DNA of 39,429 bases from NCBI GenBank assembly GCA_902801375.1, contig CADCIB010000024.1, positions 1 to 39,429 of the forward strand, given 5' to 3'. This DNA comes from an uncultured Prevotellaceae bacterium (GTDB lineage: Bacteria; Bacteroidota; Bacteroidia; Bacteroidales; Bacteroidaceae). The stretch's first letter is position 1; every line of letters begins with the position of its first letter. The notes under the pieces were generated by a model that worked only from the letters and a program-made list of their open reading frames with translations, did no database searches and was not told where the DNA came from. Position numbers and translations under genes: made by a program. Of the stretch, positions 26,018 through 35,600 are shown piece after piece.

Positions 26018-26887
26018 TCAATAAGAATACTCATTTTCGCTGTTCCAATCGCCGTCGGCCTTAAACGTGAACATGCGGTCGGACGAGCTGCTCCCTCCAT
26101 CGAAGAAGGTGCCCGTGTATTTGGTAATGGCGTTGCGACGCATGGGAACATCGGTAAACTCACGCTCGTAGAGCACATTCTCCGAACCGTCCATCGCCGA
26201 CACTTTCATCTTCAGCGAACCATCGTTGTCGTGGAGGAAAGTATACACTTCAAACACTGTGGGTCGACCTATCTGTTCCGACTTTACGTCTATTTTCACC
26301 GTTTGGCGCGAATTGACGTTACCATAGCCCGACTCTGCGCTGAACGTGCTGCTTCCACCCGTGTAGTAGAACTGCATCTTGCGGACGTTGTCGGGCATAT
26401 TGTCGGTTATCTCAAAGCGGAACATCGACACCGGACGACTCAACACGAGTTCCAGGCTGTTCAGATTGTTGTCTACTTTCACTTCGCCATAATAATAGAA
26501 CGTATCGCTGACGACGTTGTTCTGGAAGGTAATCTTGTCTGCCGACGATACCGTGGCATTGCCTTCCCCGTTATGGGCAATCACCACCAAACGATAGTTT
26601 CCCTCTGGCAACGACAGGGCAGCCGTGCCAAAATCACTGTCGCCACTTTTCTGTTTCAATTCTTTGACCTTATCTCCGTCCTTGAACAAAACGAAACTGA
26701 TGCGCGAACACAACTCCGTGATGTCAGTCGATGCCCGAGTGTCGAAAGGAATCTGTTCAAAACCCGTGATACGGAGGATGAGGTTTACATGTTCTTCAGG
26801 TGTTTCAGGTTCTTCCATCACTACTTTCTCGCACGAAGAAAGCAACAACACGGCCACGATGGCCATTAAGATTCTCTGCATTTTCAT
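26018..26887 (-). CDS. Fimbrillin-accessory-like (FimB/Mfa2-type) lipoprotein
   Basis: A 289-residue lipoprotein with the signal MKMQRILMAIVAVLLLSSCEK (lipobox cysteine at residue 19). The order of elements suits the FimB/Mfa2-like anchor or accessory subunits of Bacteroidales fimbriae: an N-terminal strand (VNLILRITGFEQIPF), SRISFVLFKDGDKV, LPEGNYRLVVIAHNGEGN, a basal-strand segment (LVLSRPVSMFRFEITDNMP) and RREFTD-like C-terminal strands. No other fimbrial genes lie beside it. It sits between cmk and a Crp-family regulator, all on the minus strand with 20-25 base gaps. Assignment is from pattern only. A generic fimbrillin-family lipoprotein is possible. Confidence 0.55.
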   Translation of the reverse strand: MKMQRILMAIVAVLLLSSCEKVVMEEPETPEEHVNLILRITGFEQIPFDTRASTDITELCSRISFVLFKDGDKVKELKQKSGDSDFGTAALSLPEGNYRLVVIAHNGEGNATVSSADKITFQNNVVSDTFYYYGEVKVDNNLNSLELVLSRPVSMFRFEITDNMPDNVRKMQFYYTGGSSTFSAESGYGNVNSRQTVKIDVKSEQIGRPTVFEVYTFLHDNDGSLKMKVSAMDGSENVLYEREFTDVPMRRNAITKYTGTFFDGGSSSSDRMFTFKADGDWNSENEYSY

Positions 26888-26910
26888 ATTAAAGTTATTG
26901 TTTGAATGAT

Positions 26911-27573
26911 TTAATCTCTCAGTTTCTCCAAAGCATGAACCACGAATCGGCCACGACTGATGTCTATGACTCCTTCTTCATGCATACGATTCAACTCACG
27001 CGACAGGTTGAGGCGGCTTTCGCCAATCATCTTTGCCAAGTCTTCCATCTTCACGACCACCTCTTTCCTACCGGCAGGGCGGATGCTGTGAAGTTCCACA
27101 AACCGCGCTATCTTGTTGCGAATGCCCTGCGCTGGAACGCGCCAAGGAATGCGAAGCGAACGCTGGCTTTGTGTGCAGATGATATTGAGCAGATTGATAC
27201 GGAATATCATATACTCAGTACTGAGTCTCAGCACTTCCGACTTTTCCAACCGGATGAAACTACAATCAGTGATGGCACGGAACGTCTTGGTGTAGCGTTG
27301 AGTCATGCCGAAGATACATTCTGGCTGTAAAATATTGGGCGCCGCCATTTCCTCAACGATAAAATAGCTTCGGTCGTCGGAATGGCTCTCCACCCACAGA
27401 CTCCCGCTCACCAACAGATAGAGATGTGTGCATGGTGCGCCCTCTACGATCACGTCGTCGCCCTTGGCAATCTTCAAGAAACCAATTTTTGTCTGCGCCA
27501 CCACCTCATTGAGGTCGCTGCGACTCATTCCCTGCATCAACGGCAATTCCAGCAACTGCTCCGTGAACTTCAT
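26911..27573 (-). CDS. Crp/Fnr-family transcriptional regulator
   Basis: A 220-residue DNA-binding protein. The N-terminal cNMP-binding-like barrel covers about 15-125 (DDVIVEGAPCTHLYLLVSGSLWVE). A long dimer helix comes next, then a winged helix at about 150-215 with KMEDLAKMIGESRLNLSRELNRMHEEGVI as helix-turn-helix. The cAMP-contact residues of E. coli Crp are not visible and there is no N-terminal Fnr cysteine set, so the ligand is unknown. It lies 12 bases downstream of apbE and may be the regulatory end of that operon. Confidence 0.88.
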   Translation of the reverse strand: MKFTEQLLELPLMQGMSRSDLNEVVAQTKIGFLKIAKGDDVIVEGAPCTHLYLLVSGSLWVESHSDDRSYFIVEEMAAPNILQPECIFGMTQRYTKTFRAITDCSFIRLEKSEVLRLSTEYMIFRINLLNIICTQSQRSLRIPWRVPAQGIRNKIARFVELHSIRPAGRKEVVVKMEDLAKMIGESRLNLSRELNRMHEEGVIDISRGRFVVHALEKLRD

Positions 27574-27585
27574 TTCGTTTTCTCC

Positions 27586-28620
27586 TTATTCTTCTATAAT
27601 CCGCTGGCGCATGGACGGTGAATACCAAATGGAATACTTACCTTTCTCGTCGGTGTAGATGAGGTAGGCCATCAGTTCGGAGTGTTTTTCCAACACCTCG
27701 CGGGCACCGTCAAGCCCCATCACCATAAACGCCGTAGCGTAAGCATCGGCTGTGGCACAATCGTTGGCCAACACTGTGGCCGACAGGATGTTGTGCTGAA
27801 CGGGATAGCCAGTCTTCGGGTCGATGGTATGGGCATATTTCTTGCCACCCATATAGTAGAAATTCCGATAATTGCCACTCGTGGCCAACGCCTTGTCTTT
27901 CAGTTTCAGTACGGCCTGCAACTTTCCACTGTCGCCGTCGCCCGACGGGCTGGGGGCATTCACACCGATATGCCAAGGCTCGCGCTGGTCGTTTACTCCT
28001 GCCGTCGCCACCTCGCCTCCGATTTCCACCATGTAGTTGTTCACACCTTTTTTCTTGAGCATCCGTGCCACCACGTCGCAACCATAGCCTTTGGCAATGG
28101 CGCTGCAGTCGAGCATCATTCGCCGGTCGCCCTTCACGATGCGGTCGTCCTGACACTTCACATGCTCATAGCCGATGATGTGCAACAGGCTGTCGACTGT
28201 GTGCTGGTCGGGGTGCACACCTTCCTTGAAACCGAAACCCCAGGCATTCACCAGAGGGGCCACGGTGATGTCGAAGGCACCATCAGTCTCCTGAGACACA
28301 CGCTCGGCCAACTGAAACACCTCTTTGAACATCTTGTCGACCACTACATCCTCGTTGCGATTGATGCGGGAGATGACAGACTCTTGGTTGAACATCGACA
28401 GAGCATTGTCTACTTTCTGCAACTCACGTTCGATGTCCGCTTTGTAGTTCTTGTCCGACTGATAGGCAATATGATACACCGTACCGAACACCATACCTTC
28501 GTCGTGCTGATAGGGCATTGCCTGCTGTTGACGGATGATGAGTACCGTCCCTATCACTAGGAAGGCAAGAAAGCCCAGCTTCATCCATCGTTTGTATTTT
28601 GAACCCTTTTGATGTTCCAT
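27586..28620 (-). CDS. apbE: FAD:protein FMN transferase ApbE
   Basis: Attaches FMN covalently to threonine of flavoproteins such as NqrB/C and RnfD/G, at the periplasmic side. The 344-residue product has an N-terminal membrane anchor (LGFLAFLVIGTVLII) rather than a lipobox. It then has GTVYHIAYQ, GAFDITVAPLVNAWGFG, LDCSAIAKGYGCDVVA, the glycine motif MVEIGGEVATAG and YAHTIDPKTGYPV, all conserved ApbE blocks. ADAYATAFMVMG supplies the metal-binding Asp/Ala-Thr region. The ATG at 28620 is used; it is 2 bases from the DUF6048 stop. A longer frame from 28662 would overlap that gene. No flavoprotein target is adjacent. Confidence 0.92.
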   Translation of the reverse strand: MEHQKGSKYKRWMKLGFLAFLVIGTVLIIRQQQAMPYQHDEGMVFGTVYHIAYQSDKNYKADIERELQKVDNALSMFNQESVISRINRNEDVVVDKMFKEVFQLAERVSQETDGAFDITVAPLVNAWGFGFKEGVHPDQHTVDSLLHIIGYEHVKCQDDRIVKGDRRMMLDCSAIAKGYGCDVVARMLKKKGVNNYMVEIGGEVATAGVNDQREPWHIGVNAPSPSGDGDSGKLQAVLKLKDKALATSGNYRNFYYMGGKKYAHTIDPKTGYPVQHNILSATVLANDCATADAYATAFMVMGLDGAREVLEKHSELMAYLIYTDEKGKYSIWYSPSMRQRIIEE

Positions 28621-28622
28621 GC

Positions 28623-29360
28623 TTACTTGGTGTCTTTTGCGATTTTCTTCTGATGCTTCCACAGTTCGAAGACGAGATTAAACGTCGCTCCGAAATTCGA
28701 CTTCGCTGTCTTCCCAAAGCCAGGCACATACCAGCATTTACCCAAGCGCCCCTCGTCACGGAAAAGGCGGTTGCGGTAGCGAACGCTCCACCCCAGATGG
28801 AATGGTCCCCAGATGGTGGCATCCACGCCGAAAGCCAACTCCATCCAATGGTAGTTGCACTTCACATCTTGGGCTTCGAAACGCGCCAAGTTATCCCACA
28901 CGGGGTCGGTCACACCAGGATTACCCATGTCGTACTTGAAGTTGGTATAAGCGTAGCGCACACCACCGTACAAACGGTAGAGGTCGTGCTTGTTTTTCAG
29001 CAGGTTATAGTCCACTCCCACACGGAAATACGGAGCACTGGTCTTATACGATGTCTGCGTAGCACCGTCTACATGGTCGCAATGTCCGTAGCCCAGTTCT
29101 ACAATAGGGAAATAGCGGTCGCGCAGGTTCACCCGCACGGCACCCTCCACCTGTCCGTAGTCGCCGAAAAGATGCATGGCGGGACCGAAGAGGTCGGCCG
29201 ACAAGGCCACGCCACGAAACAGAGGCAGTGTGTCGGGCTCTTCCACTACTTTCTTCACCTTCTTGCCAAACTGAGCCTGTGCCGGTACGGCACCTGCCCA
29301 CAGCATAAGGCTAATCAAGAGTGCGGAAATAAATGCGGAAATGTTCTCTCTGCGAGTCAT
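28623..29360 (-). CDS. DUF6048 outer-membrane beta-barrel-like protein
   Basis: A 245-residue exported protein with a signal peptide (FISALLISLMLWAGAVPAQAQ). The mature part alternates aromatic-rich strands (FPIVELGYGHCDHVD, YFRVGVDYNLLKN, YRLYGGVRYAYTNFKYD, WMELAFGVDATIWGPFHLGWSVRYR, FGATFNLVFELWKHQ). This fits a small outer-membrane barrel and the DUF6048 family of Bacteroidales as I remember it. Function is unknown. Its start lies inside the end of the DUF6452 gene (50-base overlap), suggesting translational coupling. ApbE follows 2 bases after the stop. Confidence 0.78.
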   Translation of the reverse strand: MTRRENISAFISALLISLMLWAGAVPAQAQFGKKVKKVVEEPDTLPLFRGVALSADLFGPAMHLFGDYGQVEGAVRVNLRDRYFPIVELGYGHCDHVDGATQTSYKTSAPYFRVGVDYNLLKNKHDLYRLYGGVRYAYTNFKYDMGNPGVTDPVWDNLARFEAQDVKCNYHWMELAFGVDATIWGPFHLGWSVRYRNRLFRDEGRLGKCWYVPGFGKTAKSNFGATFNLVFELWKHQKKIAKDTK

Positions 29361-29865
29361 AGTCTACCTTGGGATTTTGGATGACAATGGAGTCTATCAC
29401 GTGCTTCGTATGCGTCACACGGCTGATGGTATGGAAGAAAGAGGGGTTGCAGTCTACCGACTCGAAATGCATCTCGTCGGTCTTCTCCACCGTCACAGTG
29501 TCGGTCAGTTCTACGGAATATCTGACAACGTTCACCGTTGTATCGTTGTCCACAATCACCGTGTCGTTATATGTCCGCGTGCCATGCATCAAGAAATAGA
29601 GCACATCCTGCGGACTGTCGTAACTCATGGCCACCTTCAGCCGCGACACTTTTGTGTCTTGGTTGATCAGCACAGGGTCCTGTTCGGGCGTCAGCTGACG
29701 GGTGATGATGGTGAGCGTGTCGTTCAGCGTGTCGGCAGTCCCATCGGCTTTATAAAGCCCATAATACGAATACACACTGCTATTCAGCGGACAGTCAATC
29801 GACGTGCAGCCCGCCAGCACCAGTAGCATTGTACATATATATAATAAGGTGAAGCCCCTGTTCAT
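29311..29865 (-). CDS. DUF6452 lipoprotein
   Basis: A 184-residue lipoprotein. The ATG at 29865 gives MNRGFTLLYICTMLLVLAGCTS with a lipobox cysteine near residue 20. An upstream in-frame ATG at 29889 lies in repeat-like sequence overlapping the GT2 stop and is rejected. The body has CPLNSSVYSYYGLYKADGT, ISRVTHTKHVIDSI and a C-terminal HFRIYFRTLD, matching DUF6452 of Bacteroidales, which I recall next to DUF6048. The pair probably forms one envelope unit of unknown function. Confidence 0.75.
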   Translation of the reverse strand: MNRGFTLLYICTMLLVLAGCTSIDCPLNSSVYSYYGLYKADGTADTLNDTLTIITRQLTPEQDPVLINQDTKVSRLKVAMSYDSPQDVLYFLMHGTRTYNDTVIVDNDTTVNVVRYSVELTDTVTVEKTDEMHFESVDCNPSFFHTISRVTHTKHVIDSIVIQNPKVDYDSQREHFRIYFRTLD

Positions 29866-29878
29866 AACTCCAAATTCT

Positions 29879-30859
29879 TCACTCGCCATTCCTAACTCCT
29901 AACTCCTCTTCAATCTGATAGTCGTTGCGTCCCTGCGACGAACGACTAATCAAGTCGCCGATGAATCCTGTCAGGAACAGCTGTGTGCCTATCATCATCA
30001 TGGTCAGCGCGATGTAGAACCACGGCGAATCGGTGACCAGTCTTTGCGGAACATGGTGCCACAGCGCCCAAAGCTTGTCCACGCCAATGCCCAAGGCCGA
30101 CAGGAAACCGATGAAGAACATAATGGTGCCCAAAAAGCCGAATACATGCATCGGCTTTTTGCCAAATGTGCTCAGGAACCAAAGCGTCAGCAGGTCAAGG
30201 TAACCATTCACGAAACGGTTCAGCCCCATGAATTTCGACTTGCCATACTTGCGAGCCTGGTGGTGAACCACCTTTTCGCCAATCTTGTCGAAGCCAGCAT
30301 TCTTTGCCAGATAGGGTATGTAGCGGTGCATCTCTCCATACACCTCAATGTTTTTCACCACATCGCTACGGTAGGCCTTCAACCCACAGTTAAAGTCGTG
30401 CAGGTTCTTGATGCCACTCACCTTCCGCGCCGTTGCATTGAAGAGCTTCGTGGGAAGAGTCTTCGAGATAGGGTCGTAGCGTTTCTGCTTATAGCCCGAC
30501 ACCAAGTCGTAACCCTCATCCTTGATCATCCGATACAGGCCGGGAATCTCGTCGGGAGAGTCCTGAAGGTCGGCATCCATCGTGATCACCACATCGCCCT
30601 CGGCTGCTTTGAAACCACAAAACAGAGCCGGACTCTTACCGTAGTTGCGACGGAACTTGATGCCCTTCACATGACTATCCCTGCCCGACAACTCGCGAAT
30701 GATGTCCCACGAGTGGTCAGTACTACCATCGTTGATGAAGATCACTTCATACGAATAGCCATTCTCGTTCATCACACGCTCTATCCAAGCATAGAGCTCA
30801 GGGATTGACTCGTCCTCGTTGTAGAGAGGCACCACCACAGATATATCCACTTTATTCAT
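29879..30859 (-). CDS. Family 2 glycosyltransferase, polyprenyl-phosphate type
   Basis: A 326-residue membrane enzyme that probably moves a sugar from a nucleotide donor to a polyprenyl phosphate. The catalytic half has VVPLYNEDESIPELY, FINDGSTDHSWD and the metal-binding MDADLQDSPDEI near 95-106. Then come HDFNCGLKAYR and a long HHQARKYGKSKF. Two membrane segments follow at about 230-260 and 285-310, as in GtrB/DPM-like proteins. The last residues EELGVRNGE are encoded by a repeated GAGTTAG word and are probably not conserved. It follows the DUF4199 gene after 69 bases that hold an octanucleotide array. Confidence 0.88.
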   Translation of the reverse strand: MNKVDISVVVPLYNEDESIPELYAWIERVMNENGYSYEVIFINDGSTDHSWDIIRELSGRDSHVKGIKFRRNYGKSPALFCGFKAAEGDVVITMDADLQDSPDEIPGLYRMIKDEGYDLVSGYKQKRYDPISKTLPTKLFNATARKVSGIKNLHDFNCGLKAYRSDVVKNIEVYGEMHRYIPYLAKNAGFDKIGEKVVHHQARKYGKSKFMGLNRFVNGYLDLLTLWFLSTFGKKPMHVFGFLGTIMFFIGFLSALGIGVDKLWALWHHVPQRLVTDSPWFYIALTMMMIGTQLFLTGFIGDLISRSSQGRNDYQIEEELGVRNGE

Positions 30860-30883
30860 AATTCATCACTCAAAAATCTTAAA

Positions 30884-30927
30884 ACTATCAACTTGTCAAC
30901 TCGTTAACTTGTCAACTCGTCAACTGA
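30884..30927. repeat. Octanucleotide array AGTTRACR, locus 2
   Basis: On the minus strand the units read AGTTGACG, AGTTGACA, AGTTAACG, AGTTGACA, AGTTGATA. The array lies between the DUF4199 stop (30929) and the GT2 start (30859), in the region that would be the GT2 leader. Confidence 0.75.
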
Positions 30928-30928
30928 A

Positions 30929-31465
30929 TCAACCCTTCCTCATCACCAAAGCCACCGGCAGACTGACAAATACGCCCAGCATCAGATTCGTAGAGAAAAA
31001 CTGCAGCGCAATGTCGATGGGCCGCAAGGCGGCAATGTTCTCCAACATGAAACGGATGTCCTGCTCTGTCAGCCCGTAGAGTTTCATCATTTCTTGCATC
31101 TGAGGCGAAGAGGCCTGCAGCGAATACTGGCTCACGAGAAAGCCGTTGTCCAAGAACTGAAAATACAAGTATTGCGCCACTGCAAAGAGCAAAGCCGCAT
31201 AAAGATAGGTCAGAATACTATAGCCATAAGCACGACGGAAACTGATTTTCCCTCCAAGCACGTCGTCGCGGAACTTGCGAAGCTTCATCGCCGCATGTAC
31301 CAATGAGTACGCGCCCAAGACAAACCACCCGATGCCATACAATGACGAGGGTGAGTGGAAGAAACCCACAAGGCAGGCAAAGCTCAAAGTCCAGAGCAAT
31401 GCCACAATCGCACCGTCTACACGTGCAAATGCCTGTAACTGTTGTATTTCCTGATGATTGGCCAT
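30929..31465 (-). CDS. DUF4199 membrane protein
   Basis: A 178-residue inner-membrane protein with four hydrophobic segments (about 20-38, 43-58, 82-105, 150-172). FRDDVLGGKISFRRAYGYSILTYLYAALLFAVAQYLYF is the core pattern I associate with DUF4199, where a glycine-containing loop precedes the third helix. Function unknown. In Bacteroidales it commonly sits directly upstream of a GT2 gene, as here, and may help that enzyme. Confidence 0.78.
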   Translation of the reverse strand: MANHQEIQQLQAFARVDGAIVALLWTLSFACLVGFFHSPSSLYGIGWFVLGAYSLVHAAMKLRKFRDDVLGGKISFRRAYGYSILTYLYAALLFAVAQYLYFQFLDNGFLVSQYSLQASSPQMQEMMKLYGLTEQDIRFMLENIAALRPIDIALQFFSTNLMLGVFVSLPVALVMRKG

Positions 31466-31503
31466 TCTTTGCTATTCAGAATGCAGTGACTCAGCACTGC
31501 CTG

Positions 31504-32259
31504 CTATTTCCTGACAATCACCGACCCGCTAGCCTGATGGGTGGCCAGAATCAGCACTTCAGCTATCTGAACATGCTCTGGTGCACTGGCTGCATAGAAA
31601 GCCACATCGGCAATGTCATCGCCCGTCAGCGGTTTAATGCCTTTATACACATTATCGGCCTTCGATTGGTCACCGTGGAAACGCGTCACGCTGAAGTTTG
31701 TTTCCACCAAGCCAGGCTTCAGATTGGTCACGCGAACAGCCGACTCTGCGACATCGATGCGCAAACCGTCGCTCAAAGCTTTGACGGCAGCCTTCGTAGC
31801 ACAGTAGACATTGCCGTTTGCATAGGCTGCATCTCCAGCCACACTACCTATATTAATAATGTGTCCACGGTTGCGGGCAACCATACCGGGCACTATCATG
31901 CGCGTCATGTTCAGCAGACCCTTGATATTGGTATCCACCATCGTGTCCCAGTCGTCGAACGATCCTTCGTACTCTTTGTCCAAGCCCAAGGCCAAGCCAG
32001 CATTGTTTACCAGCACATCCACCTCGGCCCACTGTCCGCTCAGCGAATCCACAGCTTTATGGCATGCCTCGCGGTCACGCACATCAAACGTCAACGCAAG
32101 CACTTCGGCACCTACCTGCTCCAGTTCCGCCTGCAAGGCATGCAACTTCTCTTCACGCCTACCAGTGACTATCACATTGTAGCCGCCCAGGGCAAAACGA
32201 CGTGCGCAAGCTTCACCGATTCCGCTTGTCGCACCCGTAACCATTACAATTTTCTTCAT
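31504..32259 (-). CDS. SDR oxidoreductase, YdfG-like
   Basis: A 251-residue cytoplasmic short-chain dehydrogenase. It has the TGATSGIG cofactor motif (8-15), and TGRREEKL after strand 2 whose Arg favours NADP. It also has NNAGLALG, the catalytic Ser in NIGSVAGDAAY and Tyr/Lys in YCATKAAV. DVRDREA and GLVETNFS complete the family pattern. It resembles YdfG/serine 3-dehydrogenase-type enzymes that oxidise small 3-hydroxy acids, but the substrate is uncertain. It has its own promoter at 32336-32367, with a leader of about 70 bases. DUF4199 follows after 38 bases. Confidence 0.88.
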   Translation of the reverse strand: MKKIVMVTGATSGIGEACARRFALGGYNVIVTGRREEKLHALQAELEQVGAEVLALTFDVRDREACHKAVDSLSGQWAEVDVLVNNAGLALGLDKEYEGSFDDWDTMVDTNIKGLLNMTRMIVPGMVARNRGHIINIGSVAGDAAYANGNVYCATKAAVKALSDGLRIDVAESAVRVTNLKPGLVETNFSVTRFHGDQSKADNVYKGIKPLTGDDIADVAFYAASAPEHVQIAEVLILATHQASGSVIVRK

Positions 32260-32335
32260 ATCCGGTCATTTACAGTCGGGCCTCCAGAGCAATGTCCCTC
32301 TCTACGACCCATTGGTTAGAAATCAAATGCGCCTG

Positions 32336-32367
32336 CAAAATTAAACAATTATCCGCGAAACACCAAA
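32336..32367 (-). promoter_or_regulatory. Promoter of the SDR gene
   Basis: On the minus strand TTTG (32364-32367), 20 bases, then TAATTTTG (32336-32343). Both boxes match the Bacteroidota consensus. Confidence 0.8.
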
Positions 32368-32565
32368 TCTTTCGCTCATATTATCGTGAATAATTTTCGG
32401 CTGACCATCGCCGGAGAGGCGTTTTGAAAAGCTGCATCGCATCGAAAAGGTCTTCAGCACCTCTGATTTGTGGCAAATGACAACCACCTACACCACAAAC
32501 GACACTCCCTGCAATGTAGGCAGAGGCCTTCAAACGCGCACGAAAAGAACTGCTCGGTAGATTAA
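32368..32565. other. Non-coding spacer
   Basis: No gene seen between the SDR promoter and the terminator of the 1315-residue protein gene. It contains scattered words such as AATGTAGGCAG (also in array 2) and TTTGTGGCAAATGAC, without regular spacing. Confidence 0.5.
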
Positions 32566-32610
32566 AAATCGGGTGCTACCTTTGCACAAGACAAAGGTAG
32601 CACCCGATTT
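32566..32610 (-). terminator. Terminator with 19-bp perfect stem
   Basis: A 19-bp arm at 32566-32584 is the exact inverse of 32592-32610 around a 7-base loop. On the minus strand it ends in TTTTTAAT, 20 bases past the stop of the large gene. Each arm contains TACCTTTG read outward to inward, i.e. a -7 box on both strands. Confidence 0.9.
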
Positions 32611-32630
32611 ATCTGTGATGATCAGCACTT

Positions 32631-35600
32631 CTATTTCTCAGTCACGGTATAGTTCACGACAGGATAGACACCGCCCTCATCCTTCACGTAGAACCAGACG
32701 ATATTCCAGTTGAACTGCGGGTGGTCGGGGTCGTTCAGCGACGGCAGACCGGGCACCGTACCTTCAACCGTCAACTCCTCACCGATGGTGTGTGTACTCT
32801 CGTTGGTGTGGTTGTAGTTAAAGCCCACACCGGCCTTAATGCCCATGAGGGTTCCAACAAGTTCCGTTTCCACACCGACTTCCACAGTAGTTGTATGGGA
32901 GTCGCTTGTTGCAAGACTGATCGAACGGCTGGTGCTGGCACCCGTACCTGTCATCTCATAGGAATTTCCACCATTCAGGTCATGACCTTGCAGGAACGGG
33001 TGTTTGTCGTTCACATAGTACAGGCTCGACTTCGTGTCGTACAGCGGCGGATAAGAGCTGGGGACACCAGGAGTCGCCGTGAGGTATTTCTGAGGCTTGG
33101 CCACATGCTTCTGGCTGCCCATGAGGCGTACGTAGTCTTCCAGCTTCAACCCTACGAAGCGGCGTGTGCGCGGCATAGACAAGACAAACTCTGTTCCCAG
33201 GTCGTCGGGGTCGTCGCTGCCGATAATCTCGTAGGTATAGGTGTCAAAGGGCGTAGCATGCATCACCACCACATGATCCTTGCCGGCAGCATACGTCTGA
33301 CCGTAAGAGTATGTGGTTTCATGCTCCGTTGCGATACCGGCAGCTGCACTCACCTTCATGGTGAACTCCACACCAGCATCCATGGCACTCAGGAAGGGCG
33401 CACTAAAGGAATGTTCATAGCCGGCAATAATGGAACCGCCCCAGGTGTCGGACTTGGCCGTACTGGTGCCGTCGGACTTCACCTTTCCCCAAGTGCTTCC
33501 TGCTCCGTCTGAACCGTCAAGCCCTTCATAATAAGGTGCAGCAGCGATGGCAGCATAGATGCGCGGCTCACTAAAACTAATCTCGTGCGAAATGAAACGG
33601 AAGTGTTTGGCACACTCGCGGTCAGCGAACTTGCAGATTACGGGATGGCTACAAACCTCCCCACCTTCAGAGTATCTCATCCATTGTGTGAGTTCGGGAT
33701 TCTGCCAACCATCTTTCCATATCTTGCCAACTTTACCCCATCCGAAATAATCCACATTGAATGATGTTTTAACTATTGAGCTATTGCCATCGGCATTTAA
33801 CCAAATCTCTCCAAACTCTGAAAAGGTTTGAACACCTCCATTTCCCGTGCCACATAGAATATTCCATATAAACATCAAGCTTTCATTTCCGTTTTCAAGA
33901 AGTTGCACCGCCATAATGGCATCGGCGGGCATTGAGAAGTTTTCTGATCTTGTTCGCGGCAAAATCTGGAACCTGAAGGTTGGCTTCATCTGGGCATCGT
34001 CATAACGCCACAGCCCGTCTCCTACAACCAAGTCTTGATTGTAGCTGCGTCCGCGGAAATAGCCGAACACCAAATCCATATTGCCCAAATGGTATCTTCG
34101 TTCATTATTGTCGGCAAAGCAATCTACCGATGTTTGACCCAGAACCACGGTCTGTTGTAAATCCATGTTTGAGTCGTATTCCAAACGATACACATAAAGA
34201 AAACCGTTTTTCGTCAGCAGGTCGTTCTTTCCATTTTCCATTCCTCTGGTAAGGAAGGCTATTTCAGGAGTGCCATGCCCGCTCAAGTTACCTACTTTCA
34301 CATCGCAGAAGAGCGCATCCGATCCGTAATTCGATTCAAACAACGGTGCTTCGTTGACATGTCCCTGACTATAGACTTTCAGAGCAGCAATTCCACTAGT
34401 GCTGTTCAGTAACAGCACGATGTCCTCATAGCCGTCGCCGTTCACATCGGCCACATCGAAACGAAGGTTTGGCACACCAATATAGCTGCCTTCATCGGCA
34501 TAAACACGCTCACAGATACAACGGAGCGTGACACCGTCGAACACGGCAATCTTATTGGCTACGTTCATCACGATTTCCTCCACACCATCGCCCGTCTGGT
34601 CCTGGATGCACTTGAGGTTGAAGGCACGGGCAAAGTATTGGTATCTGTAGTCCGACATAATCTGATTATCTCTGTACATCTTGCGTGAGAGCTTACTGTT
34701 GTCAAACGTCGGCATAGTCCATTGGTAAGTATTTCCATTGGCATCAAGCAACGGTCGCGTCGCATAGCCGTCGAGGGTTGCATGGTTCTTCGTAGAATCG
34801 CCATATATGGTCACGTAAACCATGCCATCTCCCATTACAGAGGCCACAGAAGCAACACTGTTTTTATTCGTGCCGTCGGTGAACGCACGGAAGGGCTTGC
34901 TCCACGAAGCATAGACCACATTCTCATAACCGGAGGCATTACCCTGGGCAGTAACTTTCCTGAGATGCAGATAATTGATAGTTCCGTTCACACCTATTGG
35001 CACCAAATTCTTGGATTCAAAAACCCAGTTACCTGAGCTTTTCTGTTTATAAAGCACACCCGAACGTTGCTCATCGTCATTTACACTATATTGTCGGCCA
35101 CTATAGTCGAAGAAGACGCTGCTGCGGTCGGAGCCGTAGGTATAGTAAGCCCCTAACGGACCATTCGTATTCACCAACTGCATGGGCATCCGGCGAGGAG
35201 CAGCATTCGTTTCCTCACTTTGGGAATTGAACACCTGAACCAGCATCTCATTGTAGACGGAAGGTGCAGGACGGCAACCGCGAACGGTGAAGCCACAGCG
35301 CTTCTCATGAATCACCAGCGGATAGAGCCGGGAGTCGGTGGCTTTGACCTCGAACGATACCGGGCAGCCGTGGTTGATGGTGTTGCGCGTGACCCAAGCA
35401 CCGGTGAGCGTTCCTTCAACAAGTTCTCCGTTGGGGTTGATGAAACCGTGGGGCACCAGCTGCATGTGGATGGTGTCAGGGCCTTCTTCCAACGGCAGCG
35501 GCCAGTTGTAGTCGCGGTCCTTCATGAAGTCGGCCAACTTCAGACTGTCGGCATTCAGCTCTTTGATGAAAGCATAAATCTCGTCAATCGAAGGCATCTC